Part shown: positions 43,191-54,190 of the stretch, piece after piece
How the letters are laid out: every line of letters starts with the position of its first letter
How positions within the stretch are numbered: position 1 is the first letter of the stretch
Origin: Hippopus hippopus
Lineage: Eukaryota; Mollusca; Bivalvia; Cardiida; Cardiidae
DNA: 64,000 nt
Assembly (NCBI GenBank): GCA_946811185.2
Contig: OX328106.1
Span: forward strand, 42,978,311-43,042,310
Direction of reading: 5' to 3'
Program-made: the position numbers and the translations under genes
Notes under the pieces: model-generated
Told to the model about the DNA's origin: nothing
The model's input: only the letters and a program-made list of their open reading frames with translations
The model's database searches: none

Positions 43191-43950
43191 GATTTTTTTT
43201 TTTTAAACTGGTTTGGAAATTAAAATTAAAGGACCAAAATAAATGATATTAAATAAAGCAAAAAATCTAAATGGTATTGTATTTCCATTCACTGATTTTT
43301 AAAGTACAAAACACAACATCCTTATAAACTTAATATCATGTAGACAAATTGTCAGTATTTAAAGCAAAAAGGCATTCTCGGTTAAATGGAGACACCGATT
43401 GTACAACCGGTAACTAATTCGTGTGCTCTTCGGATTACAAAGCAGTAATCGTTTGTGATTTTAACCTGATTGCCCAACACTACTGATTTGATAGATTTTG
43501 CACAGGAATTGGACCAGTTCCATGGTATTTCACTTACCTGCTTGTTTTAGCAAACATTAGCATTTATTTTGCCAAAAATGTTTGCACAGTTTGAGGAAAG
43601 GTTCCTAAAGTGTTTGAAGAGCTTATAACTGTGAACATGTAGATCTATCTATAAAATCTTGTTTGCGCATATTGTATGAAAACAATTTATCTTTTAGTAG
43701 GCTGTCATTAAAACTTGATATTTAAATGAAATTATGTAGTTTAGATCTGAACCCCCATCCTTTTCTGTGTACCCCCAACTCCAGTTACCAAAGGGTACAA
43801 AAACCTCAAGCTAGAAAAAGCACAGCACACTCTGTTGTTTGGTAAAGGAAGTAAAAAGTTAAAATACAAGGATTCAAAATATTCTCTGAAGAAATTGGCA
43901 CAATCAGAAGTGGTAAAAATAATGTTGTATTGAATAACTGGCAGGAGTGT
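43191..43950. other. Unassigned intron stretch
   Basis: AT-rich, poly-T at 43193-43204; a possible M1 remnant TGTTGTTTGGTAAAGG at 43832. Confidence 0.35.
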
Positions 43951-44178
43951 CTAACTCCTTACTGCACAATCCTGAGTTTTAAAAACACTGTAGAATAGTC
44001 TTTTGAAAACCTTGTGGAAAAAAGAGAAAATGCTGGTAACCAGCATTTTCTCATTTTTCCACAAGGTTTTCTACACTTTCAAAGACAATTACATGTACCG
44101 TCATTTCAGCAACATTCAGTTTGTAGTCTTCGAGCGCTTTCAATTCTAAGTCTAAAATTTTATCGTTTGGAAAAGAGT
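43951..44178 (-). mobile_element. M1 MITE, full length
   Basis: CTAACTCCTTACTGCACAAT to TTTATCGTTTGGAAAAGAGT; hairpin GAGAAAATGCTGGTAACCAG CATTTTCTC intact, outer arm partly changed. Confidence 0.82.
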
Positions 44179-44859
44179 TGTCATATTACTAATTTCAAGC
44201 TTGATTTTTCTTGTATTCAAAACCTTTTTCTTCAATTTGATTTAACAAGTTTGTCCAATCTGATCTTTCACTGTGCAACCATGACCCTTATGATACCCCT
44301 TCAGTGACAGCTGCAGTAAACATTGTAAGGATAGCAGCAAAGACATATAAAAAGTAACAGCTGCTTTCTCCATGTTCTCCATATTGTTGATAAAAGGTAT
44401 TTCCTTCAAATGTTGTACCTTGTATCTATAATTTGTAACAATATCAGTTAGTCTAAAGATATCCTGACCAGTGATGGGTTTACTGAGTATAAACTATTAC
44501 CTTGGTAAATGATTTTAGGATGCCTTAGGGTGCCATTAGGACAGAAGATATTTTTTTACAACTTTGCAGTGCTGATCAAGATCAGAGTGTAGAGTGAGAG
44601 GAATCAGATCTTAAATATCTTAACCAGTCTGATTTCTTGTGAGATATTTCGGCTGTGACCATGACCTTGAAATTGCAAAGTATGAACTTTTTCTGCAGAC
44701 AGAAAAAAGTTAAATTCACCTTTATAAGGATAATGGCTTGCTTCAAGCAATCATTTATTGACAGTTACTTGATTTATTATATCCTTTCTAATGATGAAAG
44801 AACTGTTCTCTCTTCCTCTTTGAAAAATTAATGAACAGACATTTATAACAGATTTTAAT

Positions 44860-45175
44860 TGATTGATTGATAGATTGATTGTAGTTTAATGCTGTTTTAA
44901 CAGCTTCAGTCATTTCACAGTGGTCAGTGCACCCACACATATGTGTCCTGGCTTTCTCACACCAGTACTGACACAACTTTCTTTCCAAGTCACTGACTAC
45001 TTTCTCACATGCATCAAAGGTGAGAGGGGAAAAATCACCGGAAGGAAAGTTTGCCTCAACTGGGTATCAAACTCACAACCACCAGGTCAACAGCATTTTC
45101 TCCTTTTCCCGCACTGTTTTCAAAAGGTTTCTTTCTTGAGATGTTGAAAGTCTGGATTGTGTGGTGAAGGGTTAA
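44860..45175 (-). mobile_element. SINE S1 followed by M1 right half
   Basis: Tail microsatellite TTGATTGATTGATAGATTGA TTG at 44858-44880, then CAGTTAAAACAGCATTAAAC on the complement, body to about 45080; the A-box end is cut off where M1 sequence (CAACAGCATTTTCTCCTTTT to GTGTGGTGAAGGGTTAA) begins. The 44180-44858 stretch before it is unassigned. Confidence 0.7.
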
Positions 45176-45412
45176 GAGACTTTAAGTTGACTCAGCTTAC
45201 AGGTTGCTTCTTGTCAACAACCTTTTTGTCTTGCAGTAGACTTCTATTGAAAACAACTTGGCAGAAAGATACTTCTCATTACAGAAAGGTTTTCCTTTTG
45301 CCAATGTGTGTACGGTTGTACGGTAGAATATGATGCAACCCTGGAGTCAAAAGACTTGTTTATTCGATTAACTCTTTCCATTACATAAACACCACCAGAA
45401 GCTTTTGTGGAA

Positions 45413-45475
45413 AGTATAGATCAAGATCAGACTGCACAGGATGTGCAGTCTGATCTCTGATCTACACTGTCCACT
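45413..45475. repeat. M3 core palindrome, solo, near-perfect
   Basis: GTATAGATCAAGATCAGACT GCACAGGATGTGCAGTCTGA TCTCTGATCTACACTGTCC: about 28-base arms. Confidence 0.85.
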
Positions 45476-45867
45476 GCTATATTCTAGATTAAGACCAAAC
45501 TGTCTCTTGATCTTGCAGAGGAACTGTGTTTTTAGCCTTTGAAAAAAATGCAATTTATTTATTCAGTAGTGAGAGTTAAATTTGTTCGGTTTTGGGTAAT
45601 GAAATAAGAACTAGCTTCTGGTCTTATTTTCAAGAAAGAAAAAGGCTGATTGGAAATTATTCTTTTTCTTTAATTTTTGTGCCAAATTATGAATAACTGT
45701 ACAGGTAGTCCTGCACAAAATGTGTACGATTCATGATTTTCAGTTTTATTATAAAAATTATGATGAGTTGTGAATACATTTTTTACCTTTGTTAGGTTAC
45801 TAATAAATGAATTCAGAATTTTCAATCATTTGGCAAAATCTGTGTCTGTTGTTTTTCAAAGAATTCT

Positions 45868-46104
45868 AAAAAAAGGTTTTGAAAACTTTGAGGAAATGAG
45901 AGAAATGCTGGCTCTACAAAATCAGTGTTGAGATTTTGCAAAATCAATGTCTTAAGTTATGAAAACTTTTCCTACAAATGTTTTCTACCCTTTCAGAAAC
46001 AAATTCCATCACTTGTTCCACAATGGATTTGTCTGCAAGGGTTTTCAAATTTGACAACCCTAAAACTTTTGTCTCTTTACCCCCCCCCCCCCCCCCCCCC
46101 CCCC
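45868..46104 (-). mobile_element. M1 remnant ending in a C25 tract
   Basis: GGTTTTGAAAACTTTGAGGA, ATGTTTTCTACCCTTTCAGA, TTGTCTGCAAGGGTTTTCAA, AAACTTTTGTCTCTTTAC and then 25 C (46080-46104). Confidence 0.6.
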
Positions 46105-46229
46105 GAGTTATCAGCTGTCCCCTTGAATTGTCTTCTCCCTTAAACTTTATCAGCAAAGGTTAGATAAAGTTACATTTGTAATTCACCAAATTACACAAGA
46201 TAACCTAATGAACTTTAACCAAACACTCC

Positions 46230-46680
46230 TTTTTTTTTTTTCACTCTTTTCCCAAACAACCTAACTTTGAATTAGTCCAAATTCAATGCAACTGCTGATA
46301 ACATATCAAATGTGATGCAAAGTTTGTAGAATTTGTCTCTGAAAGGATACTAAACACTGTAGAAAAAGGAGAAAATGCTGGTAACCTGGATTTTCTCAAC
46401 AAAGTTCTCAAAAAACTTCTTCAGATGGTTATAATGTAGGATTATTTGGTAAAGAGTTAACAACCATGAGAAGGGGGGGGGGGGTTGAAAAGAAAGCTTT
46501 TTTCAAATGTGGGAAAATGAAGATTTGCTGATTATTAGCATTTTCTTCTTTTCTCACAATGTTTACTTCCCTTTCTAAGGACAAATTGTACCATTTGAGC
46601 TACATTTTCTCAGACTTTCATCTGTAACATAATGCTTTCAATATGGATGAGACTACATCTTTTATTGTCAAGCAAGAACT
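46230..46680. mobile_element. M1 forward copy and worn reverse copy separated by G12
   Basis: 46230-46459: ACTCTTTTCCCAAACAACCT to ATTTGGTAAAGAGTTAA. 46473-46484: twelve G. 46485-46680: reverse-type GAAAAGAAAGCTTTTTTCAA, TTTTCTTCTTTTCTCACAAT, TATTGTCAAGCAAGAACTAA. Confidence 0.65.
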
Positions 46681-46724
46681 AAACTTTATTCTCAAAGGAT
46701 GCAAGTGGCATCTTCAATTTTTGC

Positions 46725-46925
46725 AGCCAGTCTTGATCAAAATCAGACTGGATACAGTGCAGCTTGAGTATTCTTTGAGATATCATAAGCATGACAGCTC
46801 TCACAGAATTTCACTTACAGTACTTTTGCCAACAGCTTAGATCAAGATTATACTGTAAAATGTACATCAATGTGAGACTGCATACTGAGCAGCCTGATCC
46901 TGACTCTACTCTTGTCCGTCATATT
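46725..46925. repeat. Two degenerate M3 cores
   Basis: CAGTCTTGATCAAAATCAGA CTG at 46728 and CAGCCTGATCCTGACTCTAC at about 46892. Confidence 0.4.
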
Positions 46926-47039
46926 TTATGAGATACAGTATAATGGATATTACATTATTGCCTTGAAGTCTCAAAAACTTGGTGTTGTCTGCTGGCTACA
47001 AGAAGTCCATTTTATTACATGAAAGGATTGATAAAATCT

Positions 47040-47310
47040 TTACCATATGATAGAATTTGAGACATGATGTTGGTTTTGAAGGCACTAAAGATTTTGAAGC
47101 ACTCAATTTCGCAGACAAGTCAAATGTGGCTAAAATGACTGGATGTAAATTTGAGATTTAAATGCTGAGATTTGTCTTGGAAATGGTATGACACATTTTC
47201 AAAAAGGAGAAAATGCTGATTACCAGTATTTTTTTCCCTTTTTCCTGGGAATGTTGTAAAAAGCCTTTTTTCCTCCAGGTCATTAACACATAGGATCTGT
47301 TAGTAAGGGG
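47040..47310 (+). mobile_element. M1 MITE, worn and expanded
   Basis: CTTTACCATATGATAGAATT to GGATCTGTTAGTAAGGGGTC; hairpin AGAAAATGCTGATTACCAGT. Contains an internal partial duplication around 47090-47170. Confidence 0.6.
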
Positions 47311-47814
47311 TCAACAAGACCCAAGTATAAAGGATCTATCTTCAGATGTGTTCAGTTGCGTAGATATAGAAAGCTGTCCTTCAAATTATCATTACATCAA
47401 GAGGTTGAATTAACTATTTCAGAGTTCAATGATCAAATTTTGACCTTATCTGGCCATTCTGTTAATTACTGATAGCTATGCATATTTCTACTAAATAATG
47501 TAGTTCAACCCATCCAGTGCATAGAACAATCAGTCTGATCTTGGATCTAGATCTACAATACCTACAACTCTTTGATAATTGTGGACCAAAATGCATGTAA
47601 AATGATGAAATACATGTATCATAGTCTTTAATAGTCCACTGCTTGTATATGGGTGCTCTGTGAGTCATTTAAAAGCCCCAACATCAGCTGAGTAAAAAGT
47701 AGACCAAATGGTTTGGGAAACTGCACATCCTGAGTAACAACTCTTTGAATGTTTTTTTTTTTGTGGTAGGTTGATTTACTTTCACTTAACAACCATGTGT
47801 ATTTATGCCAGTTA

Positions 47815-48260
47815 GGAATAAAAGTTTTGAATACATGGTGGGAAAAGGAGAAAATGCTGGTAATCATCATTCTCTCTTTTTCAATAAGTTCTTTATTCTT
47901 TGAAATTTCTTTCAACGAAAGACTATACCACTTTACTTGCATTTAGTTTATTGTCTCCTAAGGGGTTTAAAAAACTCTTTTCATGAATGAAGAACTATAC
48001 ATACATAATTAAGCTTAGTAGCTTTAAACTTTTACAAGATGACAAAATTTTAGACTAGTTCCAACTGAACATGTATGACGTATTTGTAGAAGACAATTTT
48101 GTTTTGGCTCACAAGATGAAATACATGTATATCTGTAAAAGAGTAGAAAATAGGATGGAAAAAGGAGAAAATGCTTGCAATCAAGATGTTCTCCTTTTCT
48201 TACAATATTTTAAAAAACTTTTTTTCTCAGGCTCGCTAAAACTTTGGATTGATTTGTAAC
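47815..48260. mobile_element. M1 fragments
   Basis: 47815-47960 reverse: GAATACATGGTGGGAAAAGG AGAAAATGCTGGTAATCATC. 48027-48260 forward, worn: TTTTACAAGATGACAAAATT to GATTGATTTGTAACAGG. Confidence 0.6.
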
Positions 48261-48274
48261 AGGTGATGAGGACA

Positions 48275-48330
48275 CTTCAGATCAATTCACTCTGCAGTCT
48301 GATCTTGTATCTATCTCCATTGTCCCAATA
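48275..48330. repeat. Half M3 core
   Basis: TTCACTCTGCAGTCTGATCT TGTATCTATCTCCATTGTCC. Confidence 0.5.
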
Positions 48331-48368
48331 TTTTGCAATATTTTCTCACCAAAGCAGCCCTGAGATCT

Positions 48369-49424
48369 TAACCCTTTTCCACACAATCCTGAATATTAAC
48401 AACCCTGAGGAAGACTATTTTTGAAAACATTGCGAGAATAGGAGGAAATGCTGGTAATCAGCATTTTCTCCTTTTCCCATAATGTTTTATACCCTTGCAG
48501 AGAACTTAATTTGTCTTCTCTTCACTTTAACTCTTTACCAAATGAGACAATTTTAGACATACAAAATGAAAGCATTTGCAGGAGGCAAAGTAAACTTGAC
48601 TCCTAAATTGAAAATCATTTTGGGAAGGGTAAAAAACATTGTGGGAAATGGAGGAAATTCTGGTAGCCAGCATTTTCTACTTTTTCCACAATGTTTCAAA
48701 AGCCGTTCTTTTCAGAGTGTTCTAAAGTCAGGATTGGGACGTAAAATGTTAAGGAAATTAGCCAACAGCATTTTCTCCTTTTTCCACAATGGTTTCAAAA
48801 GCATTCTTTCTCAGGGTTGTTCAAAGTCAGGATTGTGTGGTAAAGGCTTAACTCTTTATCAAACGACAAATTTTTGGACTGGACCAAATTCAAAGCATCT
48901 GCAGACAACAAATTAAATCTTGTTAATATGATGATTTCTGACTTTGATAGGGTAGAAAATATTGTGGGAAAAGGAGAAAATGCTGGTTAACAGCATTTTC
49001 TCCTTTTCCGACAATGTTTTCTATAGACTTCTTTCTCAGGGTTGTTAAAAGTCGGGATTGTGTGGTAAAGAGTTAAGGAAATATTACCCATTAAATTACA
49101 AACTTGGAACTTTAGATTTATAGATCCATTGCATTTATAAGTATTTTTCAGCCTTTTCTTTCTTGAATATAAAAGCATACATGTATAAAATCTCAAATCT
49201 TTAACACATAACAAAAATGGAGACCTCTCCAAACAGAAAGCATTTGCAGACAAAAATTTAAATGTGGCTGAAAATAATGGAATTTGTCTTTGATAGGGTA
49301 GAAAACAATGAGGAAATTGGAGAAAATGGTGGTTACCACCATTTTCTCCTATTCCCACAATGTTTTTATAAAGGTTTCTTTCTCAGGGTCGTGAAAACTC
49401 AGGATTGTGTAGTAGAAGGGTTAA
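48369..49424. mobile_element. M1 array: five pieces, TTAA shared
   Basis: 48369-48526 reverse, cut off after its hairpin; 48527-48752 forward; 48753-48850 forward right half only; 48848-49076 forward, TTAACTCTTTATCAAACGAC to GTGTGGTAAAGAGTTAA; 49196-49424 forward, hairpin changed to GGTGGTTACCACC but still symmetrical. TTAA 48848-48851 is used by two neighbours. Confidence 0.85.
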
Positions 49425-50036
49425 CCATACGACATCAAATCATGTCACGTATGATGTTATCAGGCATAACTGCATGTAATATACATACATGTATAAAGAT
49501 AAGAACTTTATTTCTGACTGTAAGCATATAAAAAAATTGCACTATTTATTCTGTATTTTGATGCAGGACATATGTATTTCACATGTGAACATCAAAATCT
49601 TATACTTTCTACCTATGGTTGTAAAGTCTGCAAAATATCAGTTTTCTTGTTCACCAGGTGAAACTGTACATCACTCTTTAATCAAATCTAACAGCTGCTA
49701 TACCAGTGTTTTCTCTAGAGCACATTTTTTAAATCTTTTAGTTGTTTTTTTAACTCGCTTGTCTAGCTGAAATTATATACATGTAGTTGTATCATTTCTG
49801 ATGCACTTAAACCAAAATCCATTTTAAAAAAATCATTGTTAAACCTGAATGATAAATTTAACTTGTTGCCTAATGCCTACCCCACTATAAAAGTGGGAAC
49901 CAGTTGTATTGGTATCAGATTCTAAACGCAAATGCTTTCCAACAAACTATAAACGTAGTCTCATTTCCAGGGTTGACCTTGACTTCGTCTGTGAAAAATG
50001 TAGTCTGCACCTAAGAAACAGTGACTTTTGATGGAG

Positions 50037-50405
50037 TTTAAAGTAACAATAACTGCCAAAAGTAAACAAAACAGATTTAAAATGTATTTAAAGTTAAATT
50101 ATATCATTAAAGCATGGAAGTTATTGTGAAGATGACAATCTGTTATTGTATAGTTGGTCCAAGTGTTAGTTGCTGGCAGAGAAAGTAACTACAAAACTAG
50201 GTTAAAAGTTACCAGGTGACTCTATCTTTTGCTCACTTTTTGCCTGATTTTAAAATTCATTTTTCTGCCAGTGAATTACACTTAAACTAACCACACAATG
50301 ACAGATTGTCATCTTCACAAAAGTTTCCATTCTCTAAATGGTAAGATTTAACTTTAAATACATTTTACCACCTGTATTTTTTTTTTATTACTATTGGGCC
50401 TTTAA
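50037..50405. mobile_element. Foldback MITE F, copy 1
   Basis: TTTAAAGTAACAATAACTGC CAAAAGTAAACAAAACAGAT at the left mirrors ...AATACATTTTACCACCTGTA ... ATTACTATTGGGCCTTTAAG. Inner arms GAAGATGACAATCTGTTATT and GACAGATTGTCATCTTCACA pair. The 49430-50036 stretch before it is unassigned. Confidence 0.7.
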
Positions 50406-50739
50406 GCACCAGAAAGCAAACAAACTCTCAATAGTAAATTTAACAAAAATCACAGCAGGTCAACATTCCCAAGAACTGAAACGTGACTTTTGCACGGTAT
50501 AAAATGTCTTCCACACCAAAGAAAGGCTGACTTTTGACAGCGTTTCTTGTAAAGACTGTCATTTTCCACAGTAAGTAATAAAGTTCATAGCTGTTTGACT
50601 GAAGATATTGATATGTGATGATGTCAATAACACACAAACAAAAAAAATAATGAGATGTTGCTTAATCATCATTTATTAGAAAATAAAGCAAAGAACCCCT
50701 GTCCGGACAGGGCTGTCAAAAATGATGGACAAACTTTTA

Positions 50740-51073
50740 CATATGGAGAAAACACTTTTTTACTTTGCCAAATGGAATTCTTCACCAAATGGAAAACTTA
50801 CAGACCAGACCAACTATTGAAAGCATTTCCAGACAGTAAATAAAATCATTGTTGACTGTAGCTAAAAAGTAGCCAAAATGATGATTTTCGTCATTGGTGG
50901 AGTAAAGAAGCCTTTTGAAAACCCTGGAAACGCTGTGGGAAAACATGAAAATGCTGGAAACCACATCTCTGTCCTATCAGAGACGAAAAAATTTCATCTG
51001 AGTTGTATTTGTCCTCTGCAACAGCTTTGAATTTGGACGAGTCTAGTAGCTTTGATGTGTGGTGAACAGTTAA
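50740..51073 (-). mobile_element. M1 pieces abutting the ZIP13 exon 1 donor
   Basis: 50740-50890 forward-type remnant (TTCACCAAATGGAAAACTTA, TTGAAAGCATTTCCAGACAG). 50900-51073 reverse-type (AGAAGCCTTTTGAAAACCCT, GTGGGAAAACATGAAAATGC, TTGGACGAGTCTAGTAGC, TGTGTGGTGAACAGTTAA). The final TTAA (51070-51073) occupies intron positions +6 to +9 of the exon 1 donor GTAAGTTAAC. Confidence 0.75.
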
Positions 51074-51078
51074 CTTAC

Positions 51079-51400
51079 CTCCATGTTTCAATGAAGGACC
51101 AGCCTCAATTGGAATCACTAGTAACGGGAATATCCCACTCAGTCCAACTAAAATAGCACCAAAAATCGAGAAGCACCATACTTCTATTCGGTCTAACATA
51201 TCCTCAGATATACCGTCTGTGGCGTTAAATTCGCCTCCGTTCTGCTGTGACATAGCCACGTAGGAATCAGCTTGAGTAGCTTTCCGTCTGTTGAGCGATT
51301 TACTCGGGTTCAATTTCGTTCGATGGATTTCTGAGTGTGTCGCCACACACAGTGACACGAAAATAACTACTGAAACGGTCAAATACGTATAGATAGCCAT
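51079..51400 (-). CDS. SLC39A13: SLC39A13 (ZIP13) zinc transporter, coding exon 1
   Basis: First coding exon (residues 1-107 plus one base). ZIP13 is known in other animals as an ER/Golgi/vesicle metal transporter. Residues 1-22 are a hydrophobic leader (MAIYTYLTVSVVIFVSLCVA) that looks like a signal peptide. Residues 23-72 are hydrophilic. Residues 75-98 form TM1, ending in GLSGIFPLLVIPIEAG, which matches the conserved ZIP13 GLSGVFPLLVIPLE segment. The start is the first ATG of the open frame, placed so that the leader is complete. The exon ends CATGGAG before donor GTAAGT, phase 1, and joins exactly to the next exon at 14484. The family call rests on this motif plus the TM2, TM4 and TM5 motifs of later exons. 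The window carries 338 codons of an expected ~370-400 (human ZIP13 is about 370 residues). Confidence 0.93.
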
Positions 51401-51582
51401 TATCAGATAAATCTATCGAAGATAACATAGGCCAAACTTCAAACATGTGCAGACGCTGCATTTGTTGTCAACATTTTCAGCCTTGACCTTCCATTGAAGT
51501 AAAGCTAGTGTATATCATAAAACTTAGATTCGTATGTTTGTGCAATAAGCAACAAATTATGACTTTTTTTTTTATATTTTAG
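51401..51582. promoter_or_regulatory. Short interval between divergent ZIP13 and candidate gene
   Basis: 182 bases between the ZIP13 ATG and the acceptor of exon A; repeat-free by eye. It must hold ZIP13 5' UTR and perhaps promoter, and, if exon A is internal, the end of the neighbour's intron. No TATA box or initiator is obvious. Confidence 0.3.
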
Positions 51583-51898
51583 TCTGATATCGCATACCAA
51601 AACATTATATTTGGTGTTTCAAACTTTGATGCAGCAATGGCCTCGATTTTGCTTTTACCTGATAATGAATCAGCAACAGTTACAGCAAACCTTCCATGGG
51701 CACTTAAAGGTAGAGAACTGTAAATCATACTAAAATGTTTCTAAGGAGTTATTTTTCTTGTATTCCTGTTCTCAGTTGACCCAAATACCACGAAGGATAT
51801 ATCGGCAAATACTTATGCACGATTTCCGCGTGTTGAAATTGAAAGGAATTTGTCAGGAAGTGACGAAAATGCCTCTTTCACTTTCGAAAATGTGATCA
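51583..51898 (+). CDS. Two candidate exons of an unidentified plus-strand gene
   Basis: Exon A 51583-51709 follows a poly-T tract and AG and ends CTTAAAG/GTAGAG. Intron 51710-51775 is 66 bases and ends TTCCTGTTCTCAG. Exon B begins 51776. The phases agree (one base left over, two taken up), giving an open reading that includes IIFGVSNFDAAMASILLLP and, across the junction, WALKVDPNTTKDISANTYAR, then FPRVEIERNLSGSDENASFT. Exon B may end at 51898 (A/GTAAAG) or read on to a stop near 51987. An internal ATG at 51637 could be the start; otherwise exon A is internal and the first exon lies upstream, on the far side of or inside the ZIP13 gene. The product was not recognised. Its nearest boundary is 182 bases from the ZIP13 start codon in divergent orientation. 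Confidence 0.5.
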
Positions 51899-52193
51899 GT
51901 AAAGGCCAGTCAGGATTGCGCAAGTCTAGATCTAATAAATTTAAATATTTTTGTTATTATTTGCTTATTATCAGAAGCTTCAAGTGAGATTAATTACGTT
52001 TTATATTTTTGACGTTTCTGCGTCAAAATAATAGTAATAATGCGATAATATTTGAGGAAAAGACTTACAGATTATTTTCAAAGCTTTCCAATTCTTTCGA
52101 ATATTCTCAGCAGCAAATAATCTATTACCATGAAGGGGCGCGACCAGGGACTCACCTGATCATTACACACTCCGAATCGAGAGTCACGGCTAT

Positions 52194-52510
52194 TTAACCC
52201 TTATCCTTCTAAATAAGCTGAATAAAATTTCAGGACGGCAGTAAAAACCCAAATAATGTTATTTCAAACTTAATTTTTAGAGAAAAAGAAATCTTCTTAT
52301 CGGACAGTGTAGATCCAAGATCAGAATGCACAGAACGTGCAGTCTGATCTTGATTTACACTGTCCGATGAAGGTCAGTGAGTCGCGCTTAGCAGCTTAAG
52401 GGTTAATATTAGGCTGCTAAGCGCGAAGCAGTGCACTTTTGTGGACAGTGTAAATCAAGATTAGACTGAACTAAACGTGTAGTCTGAGCTTGAGATCAGA
52501 CAGATCTTGA
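52194..52510 (+). mobile_element. M3 MITE, full length, plus inverted M3 piece
   Basis: 52194-52406: TTAACCCTTATCCTTCTAAA to CGCGCTTAGCAGCTTAAGGG then TTAA; core GTAGATCCAAGATCAGAATG / CAGTCTGATCTTGATTTACA. TTAA on both sides. 52407-52510: GGCTGCTAAGCGCGAAGCAG and GGACAGTGTAAATCAAGATT, a second, reversed, incomplete copy. Confidence 0.85.
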
Positions 52511-53504
52511 ATGAGATTTTTCCGTTGAGAGAGGATGAAATCGCAATATTTGGCCTTTCGCTGTGGGTTGGAAAATTTCTCCTTTTGTTCTATGAAAATG
52601 GAAATGTTCTATAAAGTGATAAAAAAAATGGTTCACCAGTTCTTGGTTTTTGTACATTACTCGCTTGCAAGTTGTGCGCTATGGACGTTACGCCCTTGCC
52701 ATAGGCAGGCTAGTTTTTTACGTCACAGTATATCATATTGATCTAAGAAAAAAAAATGCTGTCCCTTTTCGAACGGCATGGTTTTCAGATGCAATCTACT
52801 ACATGAGGTGTAGAAAGTTGTATATCAACTGCAATGGATTAACTTGAATCGTCCTCTCAGCACTTGGCCTATCTTTGATCCAGTTACCTTCTGTCAAAGG
52901 TCGATGCAACTTTGCAATTTACCCTACATAGTAATGCATTTTGTGTGACCTCAATTTTGCCGAACATAATGCTCGCTCTCTCTCTCTCTGCAAATACTTA
53001 AGATTAAGATCAGACAGTGCTGAACTTGCAGTCTGATCTCGAATAACAACTGTCCAGGATACCTCTATCGATAATAGTAGTAGGAATACCATACTGTATC
53101 TAGAACCGATTAAAAGCACGAAGCGGTCTGGTTTGTCAGGCATACATACACTGATATCTAGAATCTAATGTGCTTTGTTGGCAGAGCGCACTCACCATTG
53201 ATCTAATTACCTTGGTCATAGCGATTCAAACATTCGACCTACATAATAATTCATCACGTATAACCCAATTCGTCGAACATTATACATGTTTGTGTGTCTT
53301 ATATCTGTGTCATTGAATCTCTCTCTCCCCCTCTCTCTAAATGAACTCGACGTCTTTTGACGGCTGAAAATAGAATTCGCTTTTAACTACGAAAAATACT
53401 TTTTGTTCTAGTCTTGACAAAATAAGCGAACAGTAAAGATACAGTATCCTACTACATGTTCTGAGTAGTCTGATCTTGATCTATGAATGCTGTCAGACTC
53501 TGTT
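52511..53504. other. Mostly unassigned, with M3 cores and CT microsatellites
   Basis: CT runs at 52976-52990 and 53320-53338. M3 cores at 52990-53056 (AAGATCAGACAGTGCTGAAC / TGCAGTCTGATC) and a half core at 53465. No coding signal recognised. Confidence 0.5.
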
Positions 53505-53717
53505 TTAACCTATATCCTTCTAAATAAAAGAAATGAAACTTTCAAGCCGATAGGAAAACCCCAAATATTCCAATTTCAAAGATAATTTTTTGAGGAAAGA
53601 TATCTCCTTGTCGGAAAGTGTAGATCCAAGATTAGATTGCAAGTTCTGTGCAGTCTGATCTTGATCTACGCTGTCCGCAAAAGGTCAGTGAGACGCGCTT
53701 AGCAGCGTAAGGGTTAA
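53505..53717 (+). mobile_element. M3 MITE, full length
   Basis: TTAACCTATATCCTTCTAAA to GCGCTTAGCAGCGTAAGGGT then TAA; core AAGTGTAGATCCAAGATTAG / CAGTCTGATCTTGATCTACG. Ends in TTAA. Confidence 0.88.
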
Positions 53718-53989
53718 GGGAGCTAGGTAGACTGTAGAAACTTTGTGGAGAGTCCTTGACCATTTGCACCCTGCGGGACCAGGGATTACATTCACTTATC
53801 ACTATAAATTGCATTCTATTTCTCGAGATTTTTCTAAGGCTTTAAAGTCGCTGTATGCACTTCTGACTGGCTGAACGAGCAGCTTTAGGCAATCAGATAT
53901 TGCGTTTCTTTGAAAATTTATACTAAAGACAACTAGAATGCTGTTGAGAATGTTCAATGAAAACATTCGCATAAGGGTCGTACAGACCT

Positions 53990-54120
53990 TTGGCAAACAA
54001 TCCAGAGTTTTTCCATTAATAAGGACGACGACTTTTGAAAACAATGTAGAAAAAGGAGTAAACATTGATGAACAGCATGTCCCCCTTTTCCTACAATTTT
54101 TTTTAACACGTTTAAATTTT
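53990..54120 (-). mobile_element. M1 fragment
   Basis: TTTGGCAAACAATCCAGAGT, TTTTGAAAACAATGTAGAAA AAGGAG, CCCTTTTCCTACAATTTT. Confidence 0.6.
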
Positions 54121-54190
54121 AATGCGAAATATCGTAATTTGCGACATATTTAAATTGCCACCTGCTAACCCTTTTGGATTTTGACATGTT

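Noticed and set aside
53802..54065. 87-codon minus-strand frame with hydrophobic parts
   Set aside because: It overlaps an M1 fragment and has no recognisable domain or splice context.
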